Positions 21,577 to 33,448 of a stretch of 64,000 nt of DNA are shown one piece after another. The notes below the pieces were generated by a model. That model was not told the origin of the DNA. It searched no databases and saw only the letters and a list, made by a program, of their open reading frames with translations. The stretch comes from Zea mays (Eukaryota; Streptophyta; Magnoliopsida; Poales; Poaceae): the NCBI RefSeq assembly GCF_902167145.1, contig NC_050096.1, positions 76,814,683 to 76,878,682 of the forward strand. The letters run 5' to 3'. Position 1 is the first letter of the stretch. Each line of letters opens with the position of its first letter. The position numbers and the translations under genes were made by a program.

Positions 21577-24500
21577 GAGGTCTGTTCGGTAAAGGTGGTA
21601 GCGCCAGCCTACCTAGACTGGTCTGACAAGCCTATCACTTTCGACCGAGGCGACCACCCCGACTTCGTGCCAAGCCCAGGGAGGTACCCGCTCATCGTCG
21701 ATCCGATCATCGGCAACGTTAGGCTCTCCAAGGTCCTCATGGACGGAGGCAGCAGCCTCAACATCATCTACGCCAAGACCCTGGAACTCTTGGGGGTTGA
21801 TCGATCCGAGGTCCGGGCCGGTGCGACACCCTTCCACGGGATCGCACCCGGAAAGCGTATCCTGCCCCTCAGATAGATTGGCTTGTCTGTCTGCTTCGGG
21901 ACTCCCTCCAACTTCCGAAAGGAAACCCTCACCTTCGAGGTGGTCGGGTTCCGAGGGACCTACCACGCGGTGTTGGGAAGGCCGTGCTACGCCAAGTTCA
22001 TGGTCGTTCCCAACTATACCTACCCCAAGCTCAAGATGTCAGGCCCAAACAGGATCATCACCGTCGGATCCACGTATAGCCACGCGTACGAATGCGACGT
22101 GGAATGCATGGAGTACGCTGAGGCCCTCGCCGAGTCCGAGGCCCTCATCGCTGACCTGGAACGCCTCTCCAAGGAGGCGCCCGACGTGAAGCGGCACGCC
22201 GGCAACTTCAAACCAGTCGAGGCGGTTAAGTCCGTCTCTCTCAACCCCAGCAACAACGCCAGAAAGAAAGTCCGGATCGGCTCTGAGCTCGACCCCAAAT
22301 AGGAAGCAGTACTCGTCGACTTTCTCCGCGCAAACGCCGAAGTTTTTGCGTGGAGTCCCTCGGACATGCCAGGAATACCAAGGGATGTCGCCGAGCACTC
22401 ACTGGACATCAGAGCTGGAGCCCGACCCGTAGCAGACCTTGCGCCGTTTTGACGAAGAAAAGCGCAGGGCCATAGGCGAGGAGATCCACAAGCTACTCGC
22501 GGCAGGGTTCATCAAAGAGGTATTCCATCCCGAATGGTTGGCTAACCCTGTTCTTGTAAGGAAGAAGGATGGGAAATGGAGGATGTGCGTAGACTACACT
22601 GGTCTAAACAAAGCATGTCCGAAGGTTCCCTACCCTCTGCCTCGCATCGATCAAATTGTGGACTCCACTGCTGGGTGCGAAACCCTATCATTCCTCGACG
22701 CCTACTCAGGCTATCACCAAATCAAGATGAAAGAGTCCGACCAGCTCGCGACTTCTTTTATCACACCTTTTGGCATGTATTGTTACACTACAATGCCATT
22801 TGGTTTGAGGAATGCAGGCGCCACCTACCAAAGGTGCATGAACCATGTGTTCGGAGAACCCATCAGCAGAACGGTCGAGGCTTACGTTGATGACATCGTT
22901 GTCAAGACGAAGAAAGCCTCTGACCTCCTCTCTGACCTTGAAACGACATTCAAGTGTCTGAGAGCTAAAGGCATGAAACTCAACCCCGAGAAGTGTGTCT
23001 TCAGAGTCCCCCGAGGCATGCTCCTAGGGTTCATCGTCTCCGAGTAGGGCATACAGGCCAACCCGGAGAAAATCGTGGCCATCACCAACATGGGACCGAT
23101 AAAAGATTTGAAAGGAGTATAGAGGGTCATGGGATGCCTTGCGGCTCTGAGCCGTTTCATCTCACGCCTTGGCAAAAAAGGATTGCCCCTGTACCGCCTC
23201 TTAAGGAAGACCGAGCGCTTCACTTGGACCCCCGATGCCGAGGAAGCCCTCGGGAACTTAAAGGCACTCCTTACAAATGCACCCATCTTGGTGCCCCCCG
23301 CTGCGGGAGAAGCCCTCTTGATCTATGTAGCCGCAACCACTCAGGTGGTCAGTGCCGCGGTCGTAGTCGAGAGACGGGAAGAAGGGCATACACTGCTCGT
23401 CCAGAGGCCAGTCTACTTCATCAGCGAAGTGCTATCCGAGACCAAAATCCGCTACCCGCAGATCCAGAAGCTACTCTACGCAGTGATTCTGACATGGCGG
23501 AAGCTGCGACACTACTTCGAGTCTCACCCGGTGATTGTGGTATCATCCTTTCCTCTGGGAGAGATCATCCAGTCCCAAAAGGCCTCGGGTAGGATAGCAA
23601 AATGGGCAGTGGAAGTCATGGGCGAAACGCTTTCATTCGCCCCTCGGAAGGCCATAAAATCCCAAGTCTTGGCCGACTTCCTGGCTGAGTGGACTGACAC
23701 CCAGTTACCGACGACTCCAATCCAACCCGAGCTTTGGACCATGTACTTCAACGGGTCGCTGATGAAAACCGGAGCAGGCACGGGCTTGCTCTTCATCTCA
23801 CCCCTCGGAAAACATCTCCGCTACGTGATCCGCCTTCATTTTCCGGCGTCAAACAACGTGGCCGAGTATGAAGCATTGGTTAATGGGCTGCGCATCGCCG
23901 TCGAGCTAGGGGTTCGGTGCCTCGACCCTCGTGGCGACTTGCAACTTGTCATTGGCCAAGTCATGAAGAACTCCCACTGCTACGATCGGAAGATGGAGGC
24001 CTACTGCAACGAAGTTCGACGCCTGGAAGACAAGTTCTACGGGCTGGAACTCAACCACGTCACCTGACGATTCAATGAGACCACGGATGAGCTGGCTAAA
24101 ATAGCCTCGGGGCAGACAACGGTTCCCCCGGACGTCTTCTCTAGGGATATACACCAACCCTCCGTCAAGATCGACGACGCGCCCGAGATACCCTCGGCCA
24201 AGCCCGAGGAAGCCTTGGCTGAGCCCGAGGTGCCCTCAGCCGCCGAGGGTGAGGCCCTGCGTGTCGAGGGAGAGCGGAATGGGGTCACTCCAGTCCCGAA
24301 CTGGCAGACCCTGTACCTGGAATATCTCCTCCGAGGCGAGCTGCCCCTCGATAAGGCCGAAGCTCGACGACTGGCTCGGCGCGCCAAGTCGTTCGTTTTG
24401 CTGGGTGATGAAAGGGAGCTCTATCACCGCAGTCCCTCGGGCATCCTCCAGCGATGCATCCCCATCGCCCAAGGACAAGAGCTGTTACAAGAAATACACT

Positions 24501-25542
24501 CGGGGGCTTGCGGCCACCATGCAGCACCTCGAGCCCTCGTGGGGAATGCCTTCCGACAAGGCTTCTAATGGCCAACCGCGGTGGCCGACGCCACTAGGAT
24601 TGTACGCTCCTGCCGGGGGTGTCAATTCTACGCAAAGAAGACACACCTGCCCGCTTAGGCCCTGCAGACGATACCTATCACTTGGTCATTTGCTATGTGG
24701 GGTCTGGACCTAGTCGGCCCCTTGCAGAAGGCACCCAGGGGCTTCACGCACCTGCTGGTCGCCATCGACAAAGTCTCCAAGTGGATCGAGGTCCGACCCT
24801 TAACCAGTATCAGGTCTGAGCAGGCGGTGGTGTTCTTCACCAATATCATCCATCGCTTTGGAGTCCCGAATGCTATCATCACCGACAATGGCACGCAGTT
24901 CACCGGGAAAAAGTTCCTGGACTTCTGCGAGGACCACCACATCCGTGTGGACTGGGCCGCCGTAGCTCACCCCATGACAAATGGGCAGGTGGAGCGCGCC
25001 AACGGTATGATTTTGCAGGGACTAAAACCGAGGATCTTCAACGACCTCAACAAGTTCGGCAAGCGGTGGATGAAAGAGCTACCCTTGGTGGTCTGGAGTC
25101 TGAGGACGACGCCGAGCCGAGCCACGGGTTTCTCGCCGTTCTTTCTAGTCTATGGGGCCGAGGCCGTCCTCCCCACAGACTTAGAATACGGCTCCCCGAG
25201 GACGAAGGTGTATGACAATCGAAGCAACCAGATCAGCCGAGAGGACTCGCTGGACCAGCTCGAAGAAGCTCGGGACGTTGCCTTACTACATTCGGCGCGG
25301 TATCAGTAGTCTCTGCGACGCTACCACGCTCGAAGGGTTTGGCCCCGAGGCTTCCAAGCGGGAGACTTGGTGCTTCGGCTGTGACAAGACACCCGAGGGC
25401 GTCACAAGCTTACTCCTCCCTAGGAAGGGCCATTCATCATCGCTAAGATCTTGAAGCCCGGAACATACAAGCTGGCCAACGATCAAGGCGAGGTCTACAG
25501 CAACGCTTGGAACATCGAACAGCTACGTCGCTTCTACCCTTA
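21577..25542 (+). pseudogene. E7 pol: PR-RT-RNase H-IN, broken by stops
   Basis: Protease with VLMDGGSSLNIIY (21730s), where Tat elements have DGG. RT with VRKKDGKWRMCVDY and YVDD (22882-22893). The classical RNase H connection is at 23130-23570. An additional RNase H near 23740 has MYFNGS where the catalytic Asp is expected. Integrase has an HHCC region (about 24505-24640), then WGLDLVGPL, ITDNGTQF and NGQVERANG, the D-D-E positions. Stops: 21874 TAG, 22300 TAG, 23045 TAG, 23120 TAG, 24065 TGA, 24566 TAA, 24656 TAG, 25307 TAG, 25382 TGA and 25421 TAG; natural end TAA 25540-25542. Frameshift near 22432. Gypsy order confirmed because integrase follows RT. Confidence 0.9.
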
Positions 25543-25721
25543 AAATGTTTCAAGTCGTTCATGTTCCTTATTTTTACGCACTTAAATAAAATCTAACCGT
25601 CAAGGAAGGGTCGGCCTTGCCTCGGCCAAGCCCGACCCTCCCTCGGGGGCTAGAAGGGGGGACCCCCCTTTGCGTCGAGATTTTCTTCGGAAAAGTTTTC
25701 TACCGAGAAAAGTTTTCTACA

Positions 25722-26105
25722 GAAAACAACTTTCGTGCTTTTGACTATATCGATAGCAGGGTCCTGCGAACGGGTGAGAGAGCACGTAAGTGGCAAGGCC
25801 GACCGAGCCGAGGAACTCCTACGCCTCCAGGATACGGATACCTCACTCATCACCTTCCGCGAAAAGTAACTCTCGCTCGGATAAGCGATCCTGCTACCGA
25901 ACAAGTCTTAACGCTCGGGTAGAAAACGACTTTCGTGCATTTTTCGACTATATCGATAGCAGGGTCCTGCGAACGAGTGAGAGAGCACGTAAGCGGCAAG
26001 GCCGACCGAGCCGAGGGACTTCTATGCCTCCGGGATACGGATACCTCACTTGTCACCTTCCGCGCAAGGCAACTCACACTCGGTTAAGTGGTTCGACCAC
26101 CGACA
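25722..26105 (+). repeat. E7 ~200-bp tandem duplication
   Basis: Two copies start at 25722 and 25922 with gaaaac-aactttcgtgc-type sequence. They share gactatatcgatagcagg and most of the following block, and the second is partly diverged. It lies just after the pol stop in the non-coding tail. A spaced direct repeat here is outside the coding region. Confidence 0.85.
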
Positions 26106-26551
26106 GGAAAGTCCTAGTGCTCGAAATGAGGAAGAAACACAACTTTATACTCGAATACCCAAATGTTCAGGCCTCGACAGCCACAAAGAACAAATACATA
26201 TGCTTGGGGTAACTATGCTACATAGACTTAGACGTCGACAGGACCATCGGCGGTTCTCCTGGCCTACGACAAATGTCTAAGTCCTTGAAGTAGTTACATT
26301 TTGCTCAGGCAAAAACCCAGTATATCCCCTTACAAATGGGACTCCGGTTCCATTCCCGCGGGTATGAACAACCTCCACACCAGGGGGGCCGCGGGATAAC
26401 AAACTCCAAGCAGCTCGTCGGCGACCTCTGCGGCAGTAGCGACAACGACCTCCGTCTCGAGCTGCTAGACAGCAGCAGCGATGGCCTCAGGGCAAACGCT
26501 ACTGCTGAAGGGCCTTCATTCACGTCCCTCACGGAGGACGAGAACCAGCCA

Positions 26552-27290
26552 TTAAAGCCAAAGATCCGGAGGCCTGGAGCGCAGCTGGCACCGACGGTCT
26601 CGTCGACAGAGACAACCGCTGGTGCAAGAGGGAGCCTCACCTATGGCGATCACCACCTCAGCACCGACGACAGCGGCCACCTGCCCACCAACACCGCGCC
26701 GGCGAACAACGGCCGCCCCAAAGCGCACCGGCAGGTCCTCACTCCCGTCCTCGCCGAGGCCGTCCCATAACATGAGTACCGCCCTCGTGGCGTACGACGT
26801 GTTGAGCGACCCCCCGGTGTAGCTGACGATGCGAGGAGGACCTGGACGTGGTCGGCCCGTGCGCGACACGACCGCCGCCCGGGTGGAGGACAGAAAGCTG
26901 CACCCTGGCCAGGGAGCAGCAGTTCGCCTTCCCTCGCATGGCTGGAGGACGCCTCCGTAGGGCTGGAGGATGCCCTTCTCCCCCGAACGCTGGGGGAAGA
27001 AAAGGGTCACCAACCCACGCGGAGGCGACCCCCCACTCGGTGCGCTCCTCCGCCTCAGCCCGGATGACGAAGATCCTTGAAGCTGAGGGCGGGGCGGAGG
27101 TCGCAGCCCGGCTTGCTTTTCCCCACCACCAGGCTGGTGATCATCCCTACGGATGACCATTGGTGAGGGAATGCAGCCGGGCTACATGACAAAAATCCTT
27201 GAAGCCAAGCGATGGCTGAAGAGCGCCAATCTCCACGAGGCCGCGCTCCTCCAACGATAGCAAGAGCAAGGCGACGCTAATGCGCCCCAT
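26552..27290 (-). pseudogene. E7 antisense ORF (Tat aORF-like), degenerate
   Basis: On the strand opposite to gag-pol, a frame begins with ATG at 27288-27290 (MGRISVALLLLSLEERG). After a frame change near 27160 it continues as a 202-codon frame to 26552. The protein is Arg/Gly/Pro-rich and I cannot assign a domain. Tat elements are known to carry extra antisense ORFs between pol and the 3' LTR; position, strand and a minus-strand TATA box ~80 bases upstream fit that class. The shift between the two frames could be an intron or decay. Confidence 0.45.
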
Positions 27291-27369
27291 CTGGGGGCTC
27301 GAAAGGTGGAGGGGCGCAACACATGAGGGGAGAACGAAGGCATGGCCACTGCCCGGGGGATCGATCCCC

Positions 27370-27376
27370 TTTTATA
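27370..27376 (-). promoter_or_regulatory. TATA box of E7 antisense ORF
   Basis: The minus strand reads ctgcctataaaagggg, a strong plant TATA context about 80 bases upstream of the antisense ATG at 27290. It is unrelated to the LTR TATA box. Confidence 0.55.
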
Positions 27377-28284
27377 GGCAGATCTCCTCACTTGCACACC
27401 TTGGCGTCACGGGCAAAGTCTCCACCGACGTGCTCCAGGGTTCTCCCCCTACGACACGGGGGTTGGGCCCCACACGTCGTGCGAGCTGACCCGAAACGCG
27501 AAGGAGGCAAACCACCGCACGAAAGGCATGAAACCGCCCTGCGGTTATAAGCGTTCCCTCATCCTCGCCGGAACCAACGGACGAAAGGGCGAGCCGCCAC
27601 GCAGGGAGCGTGCAACCGCACCACGGTTATGCACCCTTTCGACTTCGTCACTTCCGGTGGACCAGCACGAAGGCTCGGTCCCACCTACCATGCAACCGGC
27701 GCGATGGTCACTACGTGCGAGGAAACTGCACCGCCACCTACGCTAATGTAGCGACTTCTCGACTGTAGAACCAGTGCCACGACTCGAGGCGGCCCCGCAC
27801 GTGACCCAACAGTGCCGATTGGGTGCGGCGGTCACGGGTCAGTCAGCCGCGGGGGTAGGCACGACAGTTGATGTGGCCAAAAGCGGACCGGCAATAATTG
27901 CTGCAACAGATGGGCGGAAGCAGTGGTCAGATCACCCCCAGGCTCGCGTCTTTTCCTGAAGCAGCGGGGGAGCCCTCTCCCACGGCGTAAGAACGACGCG
28001 CCCGTGCCCCGTTCCTCGAACGGCCCGCGCACACGCAAAAGATGCCCCGCGAATTTCTCGTCCCGTCACATTAACTCCTTGGCAGAGCCAGCGACACTGT
28101 TGGTAGGCGAAGCAAGCGACGTTTCACCTCCGCCATAATGGTCGCGTCAAAAAAGGTGCGCCATGATTTTCAAATTCATATCCTTTTCTGTTTCCTCTCT
28201 CTCTCTCTTGACACAGGGACCGAGAAAGGGGATATTTTGAAAGGGATCCTTCCCCACGAAGGAAACGGGCCCCCGAGCCCTCCT

Positions 28285-28515
28285 ACTGATCAGGGGTTCG
28301 AAGGCTGGCCCCTCGGAAGGGTTCGACATCCGCTCTAGAGCACCCAGGCTCCGCGCCCATTACTGATCAGGGGTTCGAAGCCTGGCCCCTCAGAAGGGTT
28401 CGACAGCCGCCCCAGAGCACTCGGGCTCCGCGCCCACTACTGATCAGGGGTTCGCAAGCTGGCCTCTCGAAAGGGTTCGACAACCGCCCCAGAACACGCA
28501 GAGTGAGGGATGACC
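28285..28515 (+). repeat. E7 77-bp tandem repeat, three copies
   Basis: Copies begin at 28285, 28362 and 28439, each with actgatcaggggttcg, so the period is exactly 77. Copies differ at several positions. Non-coding tail upstream of the 3' LTR. Confidence 0.9.
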
Positions 28516-29050
28516 CTGGGTACGTCCGATACATGGCCGAGGCTCGGGCTACGCTCCCGAGGTACCCTAGAACACATTTCCGAGACCAGCGGGAATGACT
28601 CGTAATGGAATCCCACCGGAGGGAGGCATCGAGCCCTCGGACCCTGTCGAAAAGGGTCCGGGTCCAGCAAATCACCTGCACGTACTTTTGGAGCGCGCCT
28701 CTGGGCCACTAGCCGACCCTTAACGAACGGGGCACGAGCGTCCACTCGGATCACCCGTTAGCAACTCACCGGAAACACCATGATCGGTGCCCTCCGAGGG
28801 TAAAATGGCGCTTTCCCCCTTCCTCCTTGCGGAAAGGTGACGAAGGGGCGTATATTAAAAGTCAAGACATTCCTTGATCGTCCTCTCGCTCCGTGCAGAG
28901 GCTTGGGGGCTGCTCTCGCACCCGGCTACGGCCAAAACTGTTGACAGCGTCAACAAACCACCTTCAAAACTCGGAACCCGATCGTGCCCCCGGGCTACGG
29001 CCAGGCCGCATGAGGGAACAACCGGACCGGCCGAGGCATCACGAAAAGCG

Positions 29051-29131
29051 TTAAGACCTCAGAGGAGTCAAACCACTCCTCCGAGGCCTCGGGGGCTACA
29101 CCCGGCGGGTGCGCTCGCGCGCACCCGTCGG
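29051..29131 (+). repeat. E7 two hairpins around a PPT-like tract
   Basis: The first inverted repeat is gaggagt/actcctc near 29051-29072. A G-rich gaggcctcgggggcta tract follows. The second hairpin, 29102-29131, has a 13-bp stem with a four-base loop (tcgc, 29115-29118) and one G-T pair. It is about 100 bases upstream of the 3' LTR. Confidence 0.75.
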
Positions 29132-29226
29132 AACAAAGCATAACCGAGAAAGGCTGGTCCCCTCACCAAAAATGCGGCAGAGCCTCGAAACAAGTGCCTG
29201 CACTCCCTTCGAGGCTCAGAGGCTAC

Positions 29227-30576
29227 CGTCGGGTACCAAAATTAGGGGTACCCCCAACGCTCCTAATCACGGTCGGTAAACACCTTCAGGGCAAACCATA
29301 AAGGCTTACGGCTCGGGTCAAAGTCAAAGCTTCGTCTACCAAGGGACTCGGTCTCGCCTCGCCCGAGCCTGGCCTCGGGCGGAACAGTGGTCCCGGACGA
29401 GTTCGCGTCCCGCCCGAGGGTCTCCTCAGGCAGTGAGCGCACCCTCGGGTCAGCCAAAGGCAAGCCTTGTCGTGCAAGCAACCTTGGCCAAATCGCCTTA
29501 CCAGCCGACCGTATTGCATGCGCATTTAATGCTGGGATCGCCTGACACCTTATCCTGACACGTGCGCCTCAGTCGGCAAGGTCGAAGTGACCGCAGTCAC
29601 TTTGCCCCTTCACTGACCGATCTGACAGGGAAACAGCGCCGCCCGCCCGGGCGAGACCAACAATAGTCGAGTTCAGCCTCAGGAGGAAATCTCCGCCTCG
29701 CCCGACCCCAGGGTCAGCCTCGGCCTCGGCCTCGGGAGGAAATCTCCGCCTCGCCCGACCCCAGGGCTCGGCCTCGGGAAGAGTCACGTCCTTGCCCGAC
29801 CCTGGGTCTCGGCCCCAGCCTCGGCCTCGGAGGAGTCGCCGCCTCGCCCGACCTCAGGCTCGGATCAACCGCGCCACAAGGGATGCATCATTACCCTACT
29901 CCTAGCTAGCTCAGGCTACGAAGGAACAAGACCGGCGTCCCATCCAGCTTACCCCGGTAACAGGCGATGGTGATTTCCCGCATGCAACCATGACGTCGGT
30001 GGTTCTCAAGCCCCCTACGAAGGCAAGGAGACGTCAGCAAGATCCATGCAGCGCCAACAGCTGTACTGCTACAGGGCTCAAGGCACTTCTCCGACGGCCA
30101 TGATACTACCTCTACAGGGCTCAAGACGCCCCCCAACGGCCACGTTGTTACCTATACAGGGCTCAGGGCACTTCCCTGCCAGCCACGTTAGCTCCCAGCT
30201 ACACCCCATTGTACAGCTGGGCATCTCCTTACGTCTATAAAAGGGGGTGTCCAGGGCCCCATGAGAAGGGGAAGAGAAAAAAGAGAGGGGGACAGAGGGA
30301 CAAACATATGAACATACGAGCATACGTACGCACGGGAAAGGGACGGGAGACGACGAGCAGGGGCCGGACCCTCTCTCTCTCGCTCTCTCCCTCTCTCTCT
30401 CTCGCCCTCGCTCTCTCGCAAGGCTTGTAACCCCTACTACAAGCACCCTAGTGCAGGATAATACAAGGCTCATTCCTCCACTTGTGTTCCATCCCGCGCC
30501 AACCCATCTGGGCAGGGGCACACAGCGACAAATTTACTCGTCGGTCCAGGGACCCCCCGGGTCCGAAACGCCGACA
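29227..30576 (+). repeat. E7 3' LTR
   Basis: 1350 bp, aligned to the 5' LTR. Its first base is C instead of T, so it begins CGTCGGG. It ends CCGACA. Dozens of differences from the 5' LTR, many at CG or CHG sites, make E7 clearly older than E3. Confidence 0.85.
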
Positions 30577-33448
30577 CCCACCTTTGACCGGATCTCAATA
30601 GAACGCGCGGGCGAAGACCATTCAACCGTGCTGCAAAACTCGTTAGCGTGCTCCGTTGAACGATTCTTCCCAAAAAAATCGGACTCAGTCCTGGTATAAG
30701 AACCCTGGGCGCCGCCATCGTGTGCTCGCCGAGAGGGTTAGTAGCCGCCGTGATCCATATTGCTGAGCGAATCCATGGGAGAGAGATGGAATAGAGAGGA
30801 TGCCGCCACGGGGATAAATCACCTACTGCGACGATGGAGCCTTAAATGTTGATCTGGGACATCTGTGGAGCACTCCCATGCTGTGTAGTGACTCCTAGAT
30901 GCTTCGGCAGCTGCTAATTTCTCCGTGGTGTCGCTGCGCTAGCAGAATTTCTCGTCGTACCTCATCGTCGCCGCTGGGGCCGCTTTGCACCATGGACTGG
31001 CTTCAACTCGCGATATGAGCCGGTAATAGCCCTTCTCTGCTGTTCATAGTATCCCGCACTTCGTCTAGCACGGTTCGAGTTGGGTCCTGGGCGCCGGGAT
31101 GACCATTGGGACGCTGTCCCCGACAATGGCGCCGTCGTGTGGAGACCTGGCCACCGCGCGTTGGGGAGTCAGGCGAGGGAGAGAGTCTCCGGGCCGTTCG
31201 TCTAGGATCGAGCAGCATGGATTAGGTGCAGCTGGACGGTAGGCCGTTTTGCTTACACCGTTGGATGGGGATCGGGCGTATGAGGAGCCGTGCAGGGTTA
31301 TGTGTGATCGGGTCTATTAATCTTGTGCCAAACGGATGAGATCGAACCCTTGAAGTGTGTCGCGAACTCAGTGGACGACCGTAGGATCTAGATCCAGGGC
31401 TCCACATTGAATACCGGTTCAGAGGAGATTAGATCTAATCTATGCCGTGCGTAGTTGATCGAGCGGCCAGGATTGTTAGGTACCCTTTCGGCTGGCACAA
31501 ATTGTAAATAAGTCCCTGGAGTTTATAGAAATCAACCCACCGTCCTGGCGCTGGTACTCTGTGTCTTGGGAATTCTTGCGTAGAAGACCCTGTCTTTTCC
31601 AGCATTTGACGCCCAGTCCAGAGACATAGGAAATTGAATAAATTAATATAAAAATGCTTTTCTAGTATAAAAATAATTCTAGATCTTCTTTAATTCCTAG
31701 AAAATTCATACTAACTCCTTTTTAGTCCATTCCAGTTCCTATAATTTTGTAATATTATGGTTTATCATCTAGTACCACTATTTTTACATGAAAGTCATAT
31801 TAAAATTTATACCCTATTTAATCTTGCATAAAACACATAAAACCTTCAAAAATTCATAACTTAAAATATAAAACTCCAAATTGATTCATTCCAGTGGCAT
31901 TTATTTTGTTTAAATATTGTTTATCATCTAGTATCTTTGTCTAACCATGAAACTTGATTTAAAATTATTCACATGAATAACTCTATTCTAGGCATTAAAT
32001 AACTTCAGAAAATCATAACTTAATAACCATAACTCTGATCTTAGTAGTTCTCGATCCCACGATCTCGTAGCAACGCGTAGATCATTATTATGCAGTATGT
32101 TCTTATGTTTGGTGTGATGTTAATTTTGTCTATACCATGTTTGTTTGTATTGCTACGACTAGCAGTGAGGTCACGAGGATCCGAAGAATCACCTTGGTAA
32201 CTGGAATCTCAAGTGCCAGGCAAGTTGTGCCCTTGATTCACTTTTGTTACCCAATAATGTTCTTTATAATCATTTACCATGCATAGGTTTAGTTTTGATG
32301 GGACCCAATAGGTCACCCTAGATTGTTTATCTTATTACCTTGTTTATCCCTGAATCACATGGGTAGTTTTTGCTATTGCTCTATATGGTTTTGGGAGTAA
32401 TATTTCATTATATCCATGTTCCAATTATTATGTTATTTTATTTATGTTCATGACAAGATCATTATATTATTGTTAATTGGAACTTGGAGCTTAACTTGAG
32501 AAACACGTGCCACCACAAGGGAGGAATGGGACCCCTTGGCTAACTAATTAGGAAAGCTAGTGGAAGACTACCTTACCCGAAAGGGGCAAGGGCAGTAGGG
32601 GAGTTGCATGCAAGGAGGTTCTCGGGCTGATTTGCTGCGATGGCGGTCAGACGGGGGATTCTTGCAAGTGCTCTTCCCATAAACTGTAGTGGGTTTTCGG
32701 AAGCTAGTGGAACTTTGTAAAGGCCTCGTAGTGGATGCCTAGCCATTCACCTTGGTAGTGTTTAAGGGCCTAGCTAACCCTGGCGACATGGGAAACACGA
32801 CTTGTGGGTAAAAGGTACAACCTCTGTAGAGTGTAAAACTAGTATACTAGCCGAGCTCATGGTCATGAGCAGCCCAGGACTCTCTAATGATTAAATTATG
32901 GAACCTAAACTCAATTTGTCATTTGCATTTGCATGGGATTTGTTATTAATTTTGTTTATTATTATTATGGTTTGGTACCTACTTATACTTAGTAATTGCT
33001 AATAAAATTTTGACCAACTTTAAAAGCAATGCTCAGCTTTAACCATTCTCTTTGGTAAGCCTTACACTTCATGAGCTCCCACCTTTGGTGAGTTCATGCC
33101 ACATTATTCCCCACAACTTGTTGAGCGATGAACATGTGTGAGCTCACCCTTGCTGTCTCACACCCTCCCACAGGTCAAGAACAGGTATCACTGGATGAGG
33201 CGCATGGTGGATGTTGCGCTGGGTTCGTGAGAGGTCTAGGTCGTCGTCTTCCAGTTGATTTTCTGGAACCAAGGACGGATTTTATATCCTGTTATATTTA
33301 TATTTTATTTTTGTAAGTCTTCCGCTATGTAATAATTACTCTAATTATTGTGACATTTATCTCTATACACTCTATTATTATATATGTTGTCTTCTTGGCG
33401 CATGTATGAGATGCACCCGGCTTTGTCCCCTTAAAGTCGGGTGTGACA
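30577..33448 (+). repeat. E6 5' LTR, right part
   Basis: Continues the E6 LTR after E7, starting with the TSD copy cccac and ending GTGTGACA. It includes the shared LTR core (about 32800-32880) and a transcribed-looking block near 33174-33270. Long frames inside it are not conserved with the 3' LTR. Confidence 0.88.

Larger units (their letters stand above)
17615..30576 (+). mobile_element. E7: full-length Huck/flip-like Tat (Gypsy) element, mutated
   Basis: 12,962 bp. 5' LTR 17615-18998, gag from 19059, pol to 25542, then a ~3.7-kb non-coding/antisense tail and 3' LTR 29227-30576. Flanking pentamers are ctcac (17610-17614) and cccac (30577-30581). The E6 3' LTR shows that cccac is the ancestral target, so one copy has mutated. 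LTR start (TGTCGGGTACC), the large 3' tail with an antisense ORF, and the protease DGG motif place it in the Tat lineage. Coding frames carry about a dozen stops but few frameshifts. Confidence 0.88.

Noticed and set aside
28285..28515. CRISPR or satellite array
   Set aside because: Three contiguous 77-base units inside a retrotransposon tail, no spacers.
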